Source: Brevundimonas sp. SGAir0440
Lineage (GTDB): Bacteria > Pseudomonadota > Alphaproteobacteria > Caulobacterales > Caulobacteraceae
Assembly: GCF_005484585.1 (NCBI RefSeq)
Contig: NZ_CP039435.1
Location: forward strand, 2,046,001-2,110,000
Length of the DNA stretch: 64,000 bases
Reading direction: 5' to 3'
Shown: positions 43,833-54,937 of the stretch, in pieces
Layout: the number at the start of each line of letters is the position of its first letter
Numbering within the stretch: position 1 is the stretch's first letter
Notes under the pieces: generated by a model
Database searches by the model: none
Told to the model about the DNA's origin: nothing
What the model saw: only the letters and a program-made list of their open reading frames with translations
Made by a program: the position numbers and the translations under genes

Positions 43833-45859
43833 CGGCCGGGCTCGGACAGATAGGGACGCGGGCCGCTGGTCGCAGACGGCGCGGGGCGGCTCGGCTGCGG
43901 CGGAGCCACGACATCGGGCTCGGGCGCGGCGCCGACCACCCCGTCCTCGACGATCGCATCGCCGGTCGGTTCGGGCGGCAGCGGCCGTTCGATGCGGGCC
44001 CGCATGTCCGGATCCTTGAGCAGCACGGTGCGCATCACCTCGCGCGCACGCGGCGCGCCGGCGGTCGCCCCGCCCTTGCCCCCGTGTTCGACGATGACGG
44101 CGACCGCATATCGCGGTGCATCCACCGGCGCGAAGGCCACGAACAGATTGTGGTCCTTCAGCGCCCAGATATTGCTCTTGCGCGAGCCGGAGCCGTAGTT
44201 CCGGACCTGCGCGGTGCCGGTCTTGCCGGCCATCTGGATGTCGCCCAGGCCCAACTGGCTCTGGCGATAGGCGGTGCCGGATCGATCGTTGGCCACGGCG
44301 ATCATGCCCTGGCGCACATATTCGACGTGGGCCGGATCGAACGGCAGATCCGGCGCCTCGGCCCCGCTGGGCTGTTCGACGCCGCCGATGGACTTGATCA
44401 GGCGCGGCTGAAGCTGCTTCTTCCCGTTGGCCAACCGCGAGGTCATCACCGCCAGTTGCAGGGCGTTCACCGTGATCGCCCCCTGCCCGATCGCGACAGA
44501 GGTCGTCTCCCCCGGATGCCAGACCGGATCGCGCGGGAAGGTCCGCGCCTTCCATTCGGTGGACGGCAACAGGCCCTTGCGCTGGTTGCCGACGCCGATG
44601 TCGAACTCGTGCTCGAAGCCCAGCGCCAGCCCGGCCTTGCGGATATTGTCCACGCCCGCGCGGTTGCACATGGCGTAGAAATAGACGTCGCAGGAGTTCT
44701 TGATCGCGTCGTGCATGTTCTGGGTGCCATGCCGGCCCCAGCACCGCTGCACGCGGTTGCCGGTGCGATAGGCGCCGCTGCAGAACACGGTCAGGTTTGG
44801 ATCGACGCCCGCTTCCAGCAGGGCCAGAGCCGTCGTCGGCTTGAAGGTCGATCCCGGCGGGAAGGTGCCGTTCAGCGTCTTGTCCAGCAGCGGCTTGCGC
44901 TCATAGTCAGCCAGCGCGCGATAGGTCTTGGTCGGCACCCCGCCGACGAACAGGTTCGGATCGAACGACGGCGCCGAGACCATGCACAGAATGTCGCCAT
45001 TGCGCACGTCCATGACGACGCAGGCGCCCGACTCGTCGCCGAACACCTCCAGCGCCCGGTTCTGAACGTCGGCGTCCAGCGTCAGAATGACTTCCTTGCC
45101 CGGCACGGCCGGCCGCGATCCTCCGATGTCCTCGGCGACGACGCGCCCGCGTGCATCCACCTCGACGCGGTTGCCGCCCGGCTCGCCGCGCAGCGAGGTA
45201 TCCAGCGCCTTTTCGACGCCCTGGCGACCGATGCGGAAGCTGGGGTTGAACAGCAGGGCCGGCGGCTGCTCGCCCTTGTCCCGGATCGCCTTGACGTCCC
45301 GATCCGACACCTTGGCCACATAGCCAATGACGTGGGCGAACGATCCGCCGAACGGATAGTATCGCGCCTCGTTCATATCGACCATCACGCCAGGCAGCTC
45401 GTTGGCGTACTGATTGACCTTGGCGAACTCCTCCCAGGTCAGGTCGCTCTTGACCGGCACAGGGTTGAACTTGGACGCCGCATTGACGTCGCGGATAATC
45501 GCGCGACGACGCTCCAGCGTGTCGGGCAACAGCCGTCCCAAAAGGTCCAGAGTCTGGTCCAGGTCCTTGGTCTCGTCGCGCACCACCAGCACACGGAAGC
45601 TGGGGCGGTTGCCGGCGATGACGACGCCGTTGCGGTCCTTGATCAGGCCGCGCGGCGGCGGGACCATGCGAAAGTTGAACTGGTTCTGCGACGACAGGGT
45701 CGCATATTCCTGAGCCTGAACGACCTGCAGCTGGCCCAAGCGTCCGATCAGCGCGGTAATCCCCAGCGCCGTCGCCCCGCCCAGCACGAAGGTGCGCCGC
45801 AGGAAGGACCCCTGACGCTCATTCACATCGGCAAAGAAGATGGAGGGCTCGCCGCTCAT
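43829..45859 (-). CDS. mrdA: Penicillin-binding protein 2 (elongasome transpeptidase)
   Basis: 676-residue class B PBP. A single N-terminal membrane anchor follows RRTFVLGGATALGITALIG. The dimerisation/pedestal domain spans about 45-240. The transpeptidase domain has SxxK in PPGSTFKPTTALALLEAG (about 335, catalytic Ser), SxN in KNSCDVYFYAMC and KTGTAQVRNYGSGS. A proline-rich tail of about 50 residues ends the protein (PQPSRPAPSATSGPRP). ATG overlaps mreD (ATGA). PBP2 works with RodA immediately downstream. Confidence 0.97.
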   Translation of the reverse strand: MSGEPSIFFADVNERQGSFLRRTFVLGGATALGITALIGRLGQLQVVQAQEYATLSSQNQFNFRMVPPPRGLIKDRNGVVIAGNRPSFRVLVVRDETKDLDQTLDLLGRLLPDTLERRRAIIRDVNAASKFNPVPVKSDLTWEEFAKVNQYANELPGVMVDMNEARYYPFGGSFAHVIGYVAKVSDRDVKAIRDKGEQPPALLFNPSFRIGRQGVEKALDTSLRGEPGGNRVEVDARGRVVAEDIGGSRPAVPGKEVILTLDADVQNRALEVFGDESGACVVMDVRNGDILCMVSAPSFDPNLFVGGVPTKTYRALADYERKPLLDKTLNGTFPPGSTFKPTTALALLEAGVDPNLTVFCSGAYRTGNRVQRCWGRHGTQNMHDAIKNSCDVYFYAMCNRAGVDNIRKAGLALGFEHEFDIGVGNQRKGLLPSTEWKARTFPRDPVWHPGETTSVAIGQGAITVNALQLAVMTSRLANGKKQLQPRLIKSIGGVEQPSGAEAPDLPFDPAHVEYVRQGMIAVANDRSGTAYRQSQLGLGDIQMAGKTGTAQVRNYGSGSRKSNIWALKDHNLFVAFAPVDAPRYAVAVIVEHGGKGGATAGAPRAREVMRTVLLKDPDMRARIERPLPPEPTGDAIVEDGVVGAAPEPDVVAPPQPSRPAPSATSGPRPYLSEPGR

Positions 45860-46374
45860 CGGAACCGAATATCCCCGTCGTCGAATCGCTCAAGCATCCA
45901 TTTGGCGATCGGATACAGCAGCAGCGTCGGCGCGACCTGTCCGACCAGCGGCAGAATCGCTGGCGCGTTCGTCGCCCGCATCGTCACCACAAGATAGGCC
46001 AGAAAGAAGGCGCCCAGCGTACAGGCGGCATAAGCTCCAAAGCGGATCATTCCCTCATGCCCCGCCAGCAGATTGCGTGACAGCAGCACCGTCCCATAGA
46101 CGCCCATCAGACACAGCGCCCACAGCCCCAGCGGCGTATTCCAGAACAGATCAAGGAACAGGCCGATCAGAAACAAGACCGCCGGCGCCAGCATCGACGG
46201 CCGGATCAAGGGCCAGGCGAAAGCAAGGATCATCGGAATGACCGGCTCGGGCAGATGCAGACCGAACAGCTGGAGCGGCGTTCCCAGAACGACCGTCGCG
46301 GCGAGGACGAGCAGGGCCGGATAGACGATCCACTGCAGAGGCCCGACAACGCGAACCGCAACGGGCCGTCTCAC
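45856..46374 (-). CDS. mreD: Rod-shape-determining protein MreD
   Basis: 172-residue polytopic membrane protein of the elongasome. Five hydrophobic segments are visible, including LVLAATVVLGTPLQLFGLHL and FLIGLFLDLFWNTPLGLWAL, the latter holding the conserved G-F-x-D-x-x-x-x-x-P-L-G motif. The GTG start overlaps the mreC stop (GTGA) and its stop overlaps mrdA. Confidence 0.92.
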   Translation of the reverse strand: MRRPVAVRVVGPLQWIVYPALLVLAATVVLGTPLQLFGLHLPEPVIPMILAFAWPLIRPSMLAPAVLFLIGLFLDLFWNTPLGLWALCLMGVYGTVLLSRNLLAGHEGMIRFGAYAACTLGAFFLAYLVVTMRATNAPAILPLVGQVAPTLLLYPIAKWMLERFDDGDIRFR

Positions 46375-47516
46375 GCCGCGCCTCCCGGAGCGGGCGCCGG
46401 CGCAGGGCTGGGCGCAGTCGGTGCAGGCGACGGGGTCGAAGCCGCCGGCCTCGCAGACGTCACGGCCGGACTGGCCGCCGTCGGCGCAGCGGCGGGCGCA
46501 GGCGTTGGCGCTGGCGTCGCCGCCGCTGCACGCGCCCGCTCGGCCTGGGCCTGCTGCGCCGCCGCGCGACGGGCGGCCGCGTCACGGATCGCTCCGACCT
46601 CGGCCGCGCTCGGCTCCGGCGCCGTCGTCAGGCCTGCAAGCGGCGCCGCGTTCAAGGCGGTCGGGCTGACCAGCTGTCCAAAGCTCTGGAACAACAGCAC
46701 GCGGACATAATCGATCGCGCCGTGATCGCTGAACAGCTTGACCCGCCAGGCACCGTCCACACCCTTGGCGGCGACACCGATCGGCAGACCACGCGGCAGA
46801 CCGCCGCCGTCTCCCGAACTCAGAATGCGGTCGCCCGCCTTGATGGAACCTGATCCCCGAATGAATTCTAGACGCGGGCTGTCGCCGCCGTCGCCGGTCA
46901 GCATGGCGCGCGCATCGGTGCGCTCGATCATAACAGGGGTGCGCGACGCCACATCCGTCAGCAGCACGACGCGGCTGACGCCGCCCGTCACGCCGGTTAT
47001 GCGCCCGACCAGTCCATGTTCGGTCACGACCGGGTTGCCGATCCGCACGCCCTTGGCCGAACCGACGTCGATCAGCTTGGCGTTAGAAAAGGGACCGCGC
47101 GATTCCGAAATCGCCCGCCCCGTCGCCATGGGCACCGGCGGCTCGGTGCGCAGACCCAGCAGGGCCTCGTATCGGCCGTTGATGTTCTTTTGTGCGATCG
47201 CTTCGTCGCGCCAGCCGCGCAGTTCGGCGATCTCGGCCTTCAGGCGGCGGTTCTCGCCGATGGCGAAGAAATAGCCGCCGACATAGTCGCGCGCGGCCCC
47301 GGCCCAACGCACCGGCGCGGCGAAGACCCCGCCGACCGGCCCGGCCGCCGCTTCGAAACCGCCGCGCGCGGCGCCCATGGTCGAGCCGCCCTCGGACGTG
47401 GTCCGGTCGCCCAGCAACAAAACGATCGCGCCGATCACGGCCACGACGACGACGACCGCGGCGGTCCACGCCAGCGGCACCTTGATGTTTTCAAAAGGGC
47501 CGTCGCGAAACGCCAC
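46371..47516 (-). CDS. mreC: Rod-shape-determining protein MreC
   Basis: 381-residue bitopic protein scaffolding the elongasome. A membrane helix lies near residues 18-40, then a coiled coil (about 75-110, YFFAIGENRRLKAEIAELRG) and two beta-barrel domains to about 290. The last 90 residues are a low-complexity Ala/Pro tail (RAAAATPAPTPAPAAAP region), longer than in most MreC. I prefer GTG at 47516, preceded by GGAAGG at the right spacing, over TTG at 47534. The stop overlaps mreD. Confidence 0.9.
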   Translation of the reverse strand: MAFRDGPFENIKVPLAWTAAVVVVVAVIGAIVLLLGDRTTSEGGSTMGAARGGFEAAAGPVGGVFAAPVRWAGAARDYVGGYFFAIGENRRLKAEIAELRGWRDEAIAQKNINGRYEALLGLRTEPPVPMATGRAISESRGPFSNAKLIDVGSAKGVRIGNPVVTEHGLVGRITGVTGGVSRVVLLTDVASRTPVMIERTDARAMLTGDGGDSPRLEFIRGSGSIKAGDRILSSGDGGGLPRGLPIGVAAKGVDGAWRVKLFSDHGAIDYVRVLLFQSFGQLVSPTALNAAPLAGLTTAPEPSAAEVGAIRDAAARRAAAQQAQAERARAAAATPAPTPAPAAAPTAASPAVTSARPAASTPSPAPTAPSPAPAPAPGGAA

Positions 47517-47667
47517 GGGCGACCTTCCACTCAAAGGGGTTGGAATCGGCAGGACGCCCCCTGCCGCTGAGCCTGCCTATCGCAAAATCAAGGCCGGAAT
47601 GGAACCGTGATCACGCAGGCGACACAAGGATTTGCAGCCAAGCTTTCACCTGGCCGCAACGGACGGA

Positions 47668-48741
<1,074 letters not shown>

Positions 48742-48928
48742 CTAGATGTCTCAGTCGACCTGGCGACGCCCCAACTGCCCTGACATCCCCACGCCGGACA
48801 GTTCCTGATCGTCTTCGCCACGCCTACTAGCGGCGGGTTTGCCCGTATGAAACCGGGATTACAAGCCCCGATGACAGTGTCGTCATATGCAGAGGGCTAT
48901 CGAGGCGCGACGCCTGTGGACGTCATGA

Positions 48929-49384
48929 CTAGAACGCCGCCCTGCTCCGCCCGTGTGCGCCGACATCGAAATTCGTGGCGGCCAGCATCGTCGGATACAG
49001 CGTGTCTTCCTCGCGCGCGACCCTGTGCGCAAGCGCGCCGATCAACCCCTTGGTCACACTGGCGAACCGGTCACGATCCGCTAGAATCCGGGCCTGCGTC
49101 CATTCCATGAAATAGTGCGCCCAAACCCCGCTGAGCGCGCCCATATCCTCGACGTAATGCTGAGCGAGGTCACGAACCGACACATCGTTGGACTCCATCA
49201 GGACGGGGTAGAGTTCACCGTCCTCGATCGCCAGATGCTCGGTCAGGGCGATGTTCAGCGCGCTCATCAACTCGCGGGCGCGTGTCGCATCATCCGATGT
49301 TTTCAGAACAGCGGCGGTCCCGCCCAAGGCGCTGGCCAATCGTATGATCCGGCCGTGCTGCACTTTTAGAACCTCGACATCCAT
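48929..49384 (-). CDS. Hemerythrin-domain protein
   Basis: 151-residue four-helix bundle with diiron ligands typical of the HHE family: H in KVQHGRIIRLASALGG, H and E in EHLAIEDGELYPVL, H in VWAHYFMEWTQ, and H..E in AHRVAREEDTLYPTML. Such proteins bind oxygen, nitric oxide or metals, or help repair iron-sulfur clusters. ATG 49384 has GGGAGG seven bases upstream, so the 22 earlier codons of the frame are not used. It stands alone; GC is lower than neighbouring genes. The 220 bp to mreB hold a weak dyad only. Confidence 0.85.
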   Translation of the reverse strand: MDVEVLKVQHGRIIRLASALGGTAAVLKTSDDATRARELMSALNIALTEHLAIEDGELYPVLMESNDVSVRDLAQHYVEDMGALSGVWAHYFMEWTQARILADRDRFASVTKGLIGALAHRVAREEDTLYPTMLAATNFDVGAHGRSRAAF

Positions 49385-49456
49385 AGCGATGCCTCCCACA
49401 GCCATAATGCAACCTGCGGGTGAACGGAATCTAAATAGCAGGCTAAGCAAATTCCC

Positions 49457-50170
49457 TCAGTCGCCGCGTGCGATCTCGCGCCGCTTCACCAGTTCGCGCA
49501 CCAACAGCATCAGCGCCAGCCAAGCCAGCGCCACCCCAGCCAATATGGCCGAGGTCCAGATCCCGTCGCCGCTGACCGCCGTCATGAAGGATCCGCCGAA
49601 GAAGGCGACCAGCGCGGTCTTCGGCAATACGCCCAGCGCGCACCCCGCCAGAAAGCCCGGAAATGACGCCCTCGCCGCCCCGAACGCCATGTTGACGACG
49701 ATGAATGGCGCAGACGGCACGTTGCGGATCATGAAGCTGGCGTAGAAGGCGTTCTTGCCGACGAACCGCGTCAGCCGCCCGACCGTCTTGCCGCCGTGCC
49801 GCGCCAGCAGCCGCGCCGTGGGTCCGCGTCCCAGCCAGTAGGTCACGCCCGCAGACACGACCGTCGCGATCCAGCTGTAGAGGAAGCCGAACCACGGCCC
49901 GAACGCCACGACGCAGGCGGCGATCAAGATAAACTGCGGCGCGCCGAAGAAGGCCGAGACTGTGAACACCACGATGGCGGCCACCAGACCCCAAGGCCCC
50001 TGACGAAACCCGCCCAGCCAGTCTTCCAGCCGCCCTTCGGCCTCTAGCCCCAACTGGCTCTTGCCCACGGCGAACAGGGCGATCATCGCGCCCAGCAGCA
50101 GGGCCGTCGCCAGCACGGCGCGCCAGCGACGCGCCTCCATGTTCGACAGGAAATCGATGATCCAGCGCAT
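49457..50170 (-). CDS. TVP38/TMEM64 (VTT/DedA-like) membrane protein
   Basis: 237-residue inner-membrane protein with five or six hydrophobic segments. Characteristic VTT parts are FLYSWIATVVSAGVTYWLGR (loop and glycine-rich helix) and VPSAPFIVVNMAFGAARASF (re-entrant region with NxxP-like polar spots). DedA/VTT proteins move lipids such as undecaprenyl phosphate or buffer membrane potential, but this member is unassigned. The terminal six residues KRREIARGD are cytosolic. Confidence 0.85.
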   Translation of the reverse strand: MRWIIDFLSNMEARRWRAVLATALLLGAMIALFAVGKSQLGLEAEGRLEDWLGGFRQGPWGLVAAIVVFTVSAFFGAPQFILIAACVVAFGPWFGFLYSWIATVVSAGVTYWLGRGPTARLLARHGGKTVGRLTRFVGKNAFYASFMIRNVPSAPFIVVNMAFGAARASFPGFLAGCALGVLPKTALVAFFGGSFMTAVSGDGIWTSAILAGVALAWLALMLLVRELVKRREIARGD

Positions 50171-50289
50171 CAGAGCCGCCGCTTATCATCCCATCTCTGC
50201 ATTAGCGAGCATCAGCGCATTGTCCCGAGGGACGACGCCGCGTAAACAACCCCGCCTCCCCGGCAAAAACTTCCAAAACCACGGGATAG

Positions 50290-51498
<1,209 letters not shown>

Positions 51499-51506
51499 TC
51501 GATCCA

Positions 51507-51531
51507 GGGCGGAGGTTTTAGGCCTCCGCCC
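51507..51531. terminator. Bidirectional hairpin between aatA and the small lipoprotein gene
   Basis: Perfect 9-bp stem GGGCGGAGG (51507-51515) / CCTCCGCCC (51523-51531) with loop TTTTAGG. It lies between convergent genes. Neither side has a proper U-run, so it is a probable weak terminator or RNA-stability hairpin. Confidence 0.55.
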
Positions 51532-51542
51532 GCCATCCGATC

Positions 51543-51818
51543 CTATTTGCTGGGCTGCATATAGACCACGCGGCAATCGCCATCGATCGTGGTGTAGCGG
51601 TTGTTCGACGCATCGACGAACGAGATCCGGCCGCCGTCGTCATATTCGACCTTGCCGGTCGAGCGTCCCTTGAAATTCTCCACCCCATAGGTCCAGCAGG
51701 TGATGTCCGCCGGCTTGTCGCCCCAGGTGGCGTCGTTGCGCGCCCGCTTGCTGTCGGTGCAGGCGGAAAGTCCGCCGGTCAGGGCGAGGGCAACGGCGGT
51801 ATAGACGAGCGCTTTCAT
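51543..51818 (-). CDS. Small predicted lipoprotein
   Basis: 91-residue protein. Signal MKALVYTAVALALTGG is followed by lipobox LSAC (Cys20). The mature part (GDKPADITCWTYGVENFKGR) has a second Cys and ends in a possible beta hairpin. No family recognised. ATG 51818 chosen because the signal starts there; an in-frame ATG ten codons earlier adds charged, unsignal-like residues. It is convergent with aatA. Confidence 0.75.
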   Translation of the reverse strand: MKALVYTAVALALTGGLSACTDSKRARNDATWGDKPADITCWTYGVENFKGRSTGKVEYDDGGRISFVDASNNRYTTIDGDCRVVYMQPSK

Positions 51819-51847
51819 AGCGCTCAGCCTTGCACGGACGCCGTTCA

Positions 51848-51882
51848 AGGAAAAGGCCGCCCCGGCGATGCCGGGACGGCCT
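51848..51882 (-). terminator. Intrinsic terminator after secF
   Basis: 13-bp stem with one mismatch (51870-51882 with 51854-51866, loop ATC on the minus strand) followed by TTTTCCTTG. It comes 24 bases after the secF stop and should end the yajC-secD-secF transcript. Confidence 0.8.
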
Positions 51883-51905
51883 AACTTTCCACGCCGGCGC
51901 TCGAC

Positions 51906-52898
51906 CTACGGCCGGCTGGCCATGCCCAGCTTGACCGGCTTGGCGTCGTCAGCCAGGGCGCCGCGCTTGACGCCCCACAACAGGATGATCGGCGCGCCGA
52001 CATAGATCGACGAATAGGTGCCGATGATGATGCCGAACATCAGGGCGATCGAGAAGCCGAACAGGGCCTCGCCGCCGAAGATGGCCAGGGCCGCCAGCAC
52101 CATGACGGCGGTCACGCCGGTGATGATGGTCCGCGACAGGGTCTCGTTCAGCGACAGGTCGATCACGTCGCGCAGCGGCATGGTCTTGTACTTGCGCAGG
52201 TTCTCGCGAAGGCGGTCGAAAACGACGACGGTGTCGTTCATCGAATAGCCGATGACGGTCAGGACGGCGGCGACCATGTTCAGGCTGAACTCCAGCTTGA
52301 ACAGCACGATCAGCCCGAACGTCAGGATCACGTCGTGCAGCAGACCGACCACGGCGCCGAACCCGAACTGCGGCTCGAACCGGAACCAGATGTAGAGGAA
52401 CATCAGGCCGATCGCGACGCCCAAAGCCAACAGCCCCGAGGTGAACAACTCGCCCGACACCTTGGAGCCGACGACGCTGACGCCCGAATAGTTGACCTGA
52501 CCGACCGCGCCGCTGATGGCGCCCTCAACCTGATTGACCACCTGGGTCTGATCGCGGCCTTCCGGCACCTGGAAGCGAAGAATCGCGGTCGAGCCGTCAT
52601 CGACATTGGTGTCGCGACGCGCAATGCCCTGGACCTGAACATCGCCCAGGTTCAGGCCGTTCACGGCCTCGCGGACCCGATCCAGCTCGATCGTCTGACC
52701 CGCAGGCTTGGACACTTCCATCGAGGCGCCGCCCCGGAAGTCGATGCCCATGTTCAGGCCGGGATAGAAGCAGGCGATGATCGACGCGACGCACAGGATC
52801 ACCGACAGGACGCCGGCGAACCGCGCATATTTGACGAAGTGGAAGTTCGTCTTCTGCGGCAGCAGTTTGATGAGGGGCCATCCACGCATCGCCATCAC
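51906..52898 (-). CDS. secF: Protein translocase subunit SecF
   Basis: 330-residue membrane protein working with SecD to pull exported chains out of SecYEG using the proton gradient. Six hydrophobic helices flank a periplasmic P4 domain. NLGDVQVQGIARRDTNVDD is the periplasmic part and YSMNDTVVVFDRLRENLRKY the proton-linked loop with DxxxxD. Start GTG 52898 overlaps the secD stop (GTGA). Confidence 0.97.
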   Translation of the reverse strand: MMAMRGWPLIKLLPQKTNFHFVKYARFAGVLSVILCVASIIACFYPGLNMGIDFRGGASMEVSKPAGQTIELDRVREAVNGLNLGDVQVQGIARRDTNVDDGSTAILRFQVPEGRDQTQVVNQVEGAISGAVGQVNYSGVSVVGSKVSGELFTSGLLALGVAIGLMFLYIWFRFEPQFGFGAVVGLLHDVILTFGLIVLFKLEFSLNMVAAVLTVIGYSMNDTVVVFDRLRENLRKYKTMPLRDVIDLSLNETLSRTIITGVTAVMVLAALAIFGGEALFGFSIALMFGIIIGTYSSIYVGAPIILLWGVKRGALADDAKPVKLGMASRP

Positions 52899-54487
52899 TC
52901 CGCGATCGGCAGTTTTTTGGGCTTGGCCGTCTTGAGCCAGTAGCCGAGCAGGACCTGGGCGACCAGGACCGAAGAGAAGACCGAGGTGAACACACCGATG
53001 GTCAGGGTCCAGGCGAACCCGCGAACCGGGCCTTCGCCAAACACGAACATGATGCCCGCCGCGACCAGGGTGGTCAGGTTGGCGTCGACGATGGTGCCCA
53101 TGGCCTTGTTGAAGCCGGCGTCCATCGAGGCGATGACGCTGCGGCCCGCACGGGCCTCGTCACGCATCCGCTCATAGATCAGCACGTTGGCGTCCACCGC
53201 GACCGCGAAGGTCAGGATCAGACCGGCGATGCCGGGCAAGGTCAGCGTCGCCTGGGTCAGCGACATGGCCGCCACGATCAGCACGCCGTTCAGCACCAGG
53301 CCGACCACCGACACGCCGCCGAACAGCAGGCCGTAGGCCAGGATCATGAACAGCACGATGATGGCGAAGCCGACGGCGGTCGACAGGGCGCCGGCCGCGA
53401 CCGCGTCGGCGCCCAGTTCGGCCGTCACGGTGCGGCGCTCCTCGACGTTCAGCGGCGCCGGCAGGGCGCCCCCGTTCAACAGGTTCACCAGCGTCGAGGC
53501 TTCCTGGATCGTGAAGTTGCCGGTGATCTGGCCCGAGCCCGAGGTGATCGCGCTCTGGATCGTCGGGGCCGAAATGACCTTGCCGTCCAGGATGATGGCG
53601 AAGGGCTTCTGAAGGTTTGCGGCGGTGGCTTCGCCGAAGCGGCGTGCGCCGGCGCCGTCGAAGCGGAAATCGATGGCCGGGCGGCCGCTCTGGTCCGAAC
53701 CGACGCCGGCGCGGGTCAGGTTCTCGCCCGACACCAGCACGCGCTTCTTGACCAGATAGGGCGTGCCGTCCTCGCCTTGCAGCAGTTCGGAATCGGGCGG
53801 CACCCGGCCGGCCAGGGCGTCCTGGACCGAGTTCTCGACATCGACCATCTGGAAGGTCAGCTGCGCCGTCTGGCCGATGACTTCTTCCAGCTTGCTCGGA
53901 TCGCTCTCGCCCGGCGCCTGGACCACGATCCGGTCGGCGCCCTGGCGGGTGATGGAGGGTTCGCGTGTGCCCAGGCTGTCGATCCGGCGGCGCACCACCT
54001 CGATCGACTGGTCCACGGCCGTCGCGCCCATGCCGTTCAGCGCGGCGTCGGTATAGGCGAAGCGGATGCGGTTGTCGCCCAGGCGCGTCGCGGTGCGTTC
54101 GGCCTGGCCGCCCGGTCCGACCTGACCGCCCAGTTGTTGCAGCGCCTTGAACGCGGCATCGCCCTGGGCCGGATTGGCCAGGGTGACGACCACGCCGCCG
54201 GCTTCACGCTGGAAGCCGTTGGTGGCGACGCCGGCGCCGTTCAGCGTGACCCGAACGTCTTCGATCAGGTTGGTGACGCGCTTTTCGCGCATCGCCGGCA
54301 CATCGACTTCCAGCAGCAGATACGAACCGCCCTGAAGGTCCAGCCCCAGGTTCAGCTTGTTCTTGGGCATGAAGCCGGGCAGCGCCTCGCGCTGCTGATC
54401 CGACAACAGGTTCGGGAACGCCAGCAGACAGCCGAGAACGGCCGAGACGACGACGAGAATGACTTTCCAGCGCGACAGCTGAATCAT
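52895..54487 (-). CDS. secD: Protein translocase subunit SecD
   Basis: 530-residue membrane protein. N-terminal helix WKVILVVVSAVLGCLLAFP, large periplasmic P1 domain (about 40-340, LGLDLQGGSYLLLEVD at its start), then five helices with the SecD signature VDANVLIYERMRDEARAG near residue 425. Length is in the short range, typical of alphaproteobacteria. yajC lies 36 bp upstream. Confidence 0.97.
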   Translation of the reverse strand: MIQLSRWKVILVVVSAVLGCLLAFPNLLSDQQREALPGFMPKNKLNLGLDLQGGSYLLLEVDVPAMREKRVTNLIEDVRVTLNGAGVATNGFQREAGGVVVTLANPAQGDAAFKALQQLGGQVGPGGQAERTATRLGDNRIRFAYTDAALNGMGATAVDQSIEVVRRRIDSLGTREPSITRQGADRIVVQAPGESDPSKLEEVIGQTAQLTFQMVDVENSVQDALAGRVPPDSELLQGEDGTPYLVKKRVLVSGENLTRAGVGSDQSGRPAIDFRFDGAGARRFGEATAANLQKPFAIILDGKVISAPTIQSAITSGSGQITGNFTIQEASTLVNLLNGGALPAPLNVEERRTVTAELGADAVAAGALSTAVGFAIIVLFMILAYGLLFGGVSVVGLVLNGVLIVAAMSLTQATLTLPGIAGLILTFAVAVDANVLIYERMRDEARAGRSVIASMDAGFNKAMGTIVDANLTTLVAAGIMFVFGEGPVRGFAWTLTIGVFTSVFSSVLVAQVLLGYWLKTAKPKKLPIAE

Positions 54488-54523
54488 GAGGGCGGTCCAG
54501 GTATCGGCGGATACGCGAGCGTA

Positions 54524-54835
54524 TCAGGCCTTGGAATCGTTGGCGGCGATGGCGGTGCGGTTGCGCACCTCGGCGATCATGGCCTTGACCACGCGCACAT
54601 TGACGCTGGGCGCGATCTCGACGTTGACCTCGGCCTCTTCGACGCGGGTGACCTTGCCGATCATGCCGCTCCCCAGGACGACGGTATCGCCACGCTTGAC
54701 GGCGGCGATGGCGGTCGCGTGCTCCTTGGCGCGCTTCTGCTGCGGACGGATCAGCAGGAAGTAGAACAGGATGAAAATACCGATGATGGGCGCAAACCCG
54801 ATCAACTGCGCCGTCAAGCCGCCTTCAGCGCCCAT
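54524..54835 (-). CDS. yajC: Preprotein translocase subunit YajC
   Basis: 103-residue accessory of SecDF. One membrane helix FAPIIGIFILFYFLLIRPQQ (about 13-32) with the conserved RPQQKR end, then a cytosolic domain VKRGDTVVLGSGMIGKVTRV. ATG 54835 has GGAGA nearby; the extra 15 codons upstream lack support. First gene of the yajC-secD-secF operon, which is insulated from nlpD by the terminator at 54882-54914. Confidence 0.95.
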   Translation of the reverse strand: MGAEGGLTAQLIGFAPIIGIFILFYFLLIRPQQKRAKEHATAIAAVKRGDTVVLGSGMIGKVTRVEEAEVNVEIAPSVNVRVVKAMIAEVRNRTAIAANDSKA

Positions 54836-54881
54836 GGGTCGTCTCCGAACATAGAAGGGTAGCCCTCGTCGGCCCCCCATT

Positions 54882-54914
54882 AAAACGAGGCGCGGAACCT
54901 AGGGCCGCGCCTCG
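54882..54914 (-). terminator. Intrinsic terminator after nlpD
   Basis: Perfect 10-bp stem CGAGGCGCGG (54886-54895) / CCGCGCCTCG (54905-54914), 9-base loop, followed on the minus strand by TTTTAATG. It lies between the nlpD stop and yajC and marks the end of the serS-surE-pcm-nlpD region. Confidence 0.85.
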
Positions 54915-54937
54915 CAGATTGCAACGCGGCGAAAGCG

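Noticed and set aside
42678..44744. 688-codon minus-strand frame as one protein
   Set aside because: Only the part from TTG 43832 encodes RodA; the upstream part runs out of frame through mrdA.
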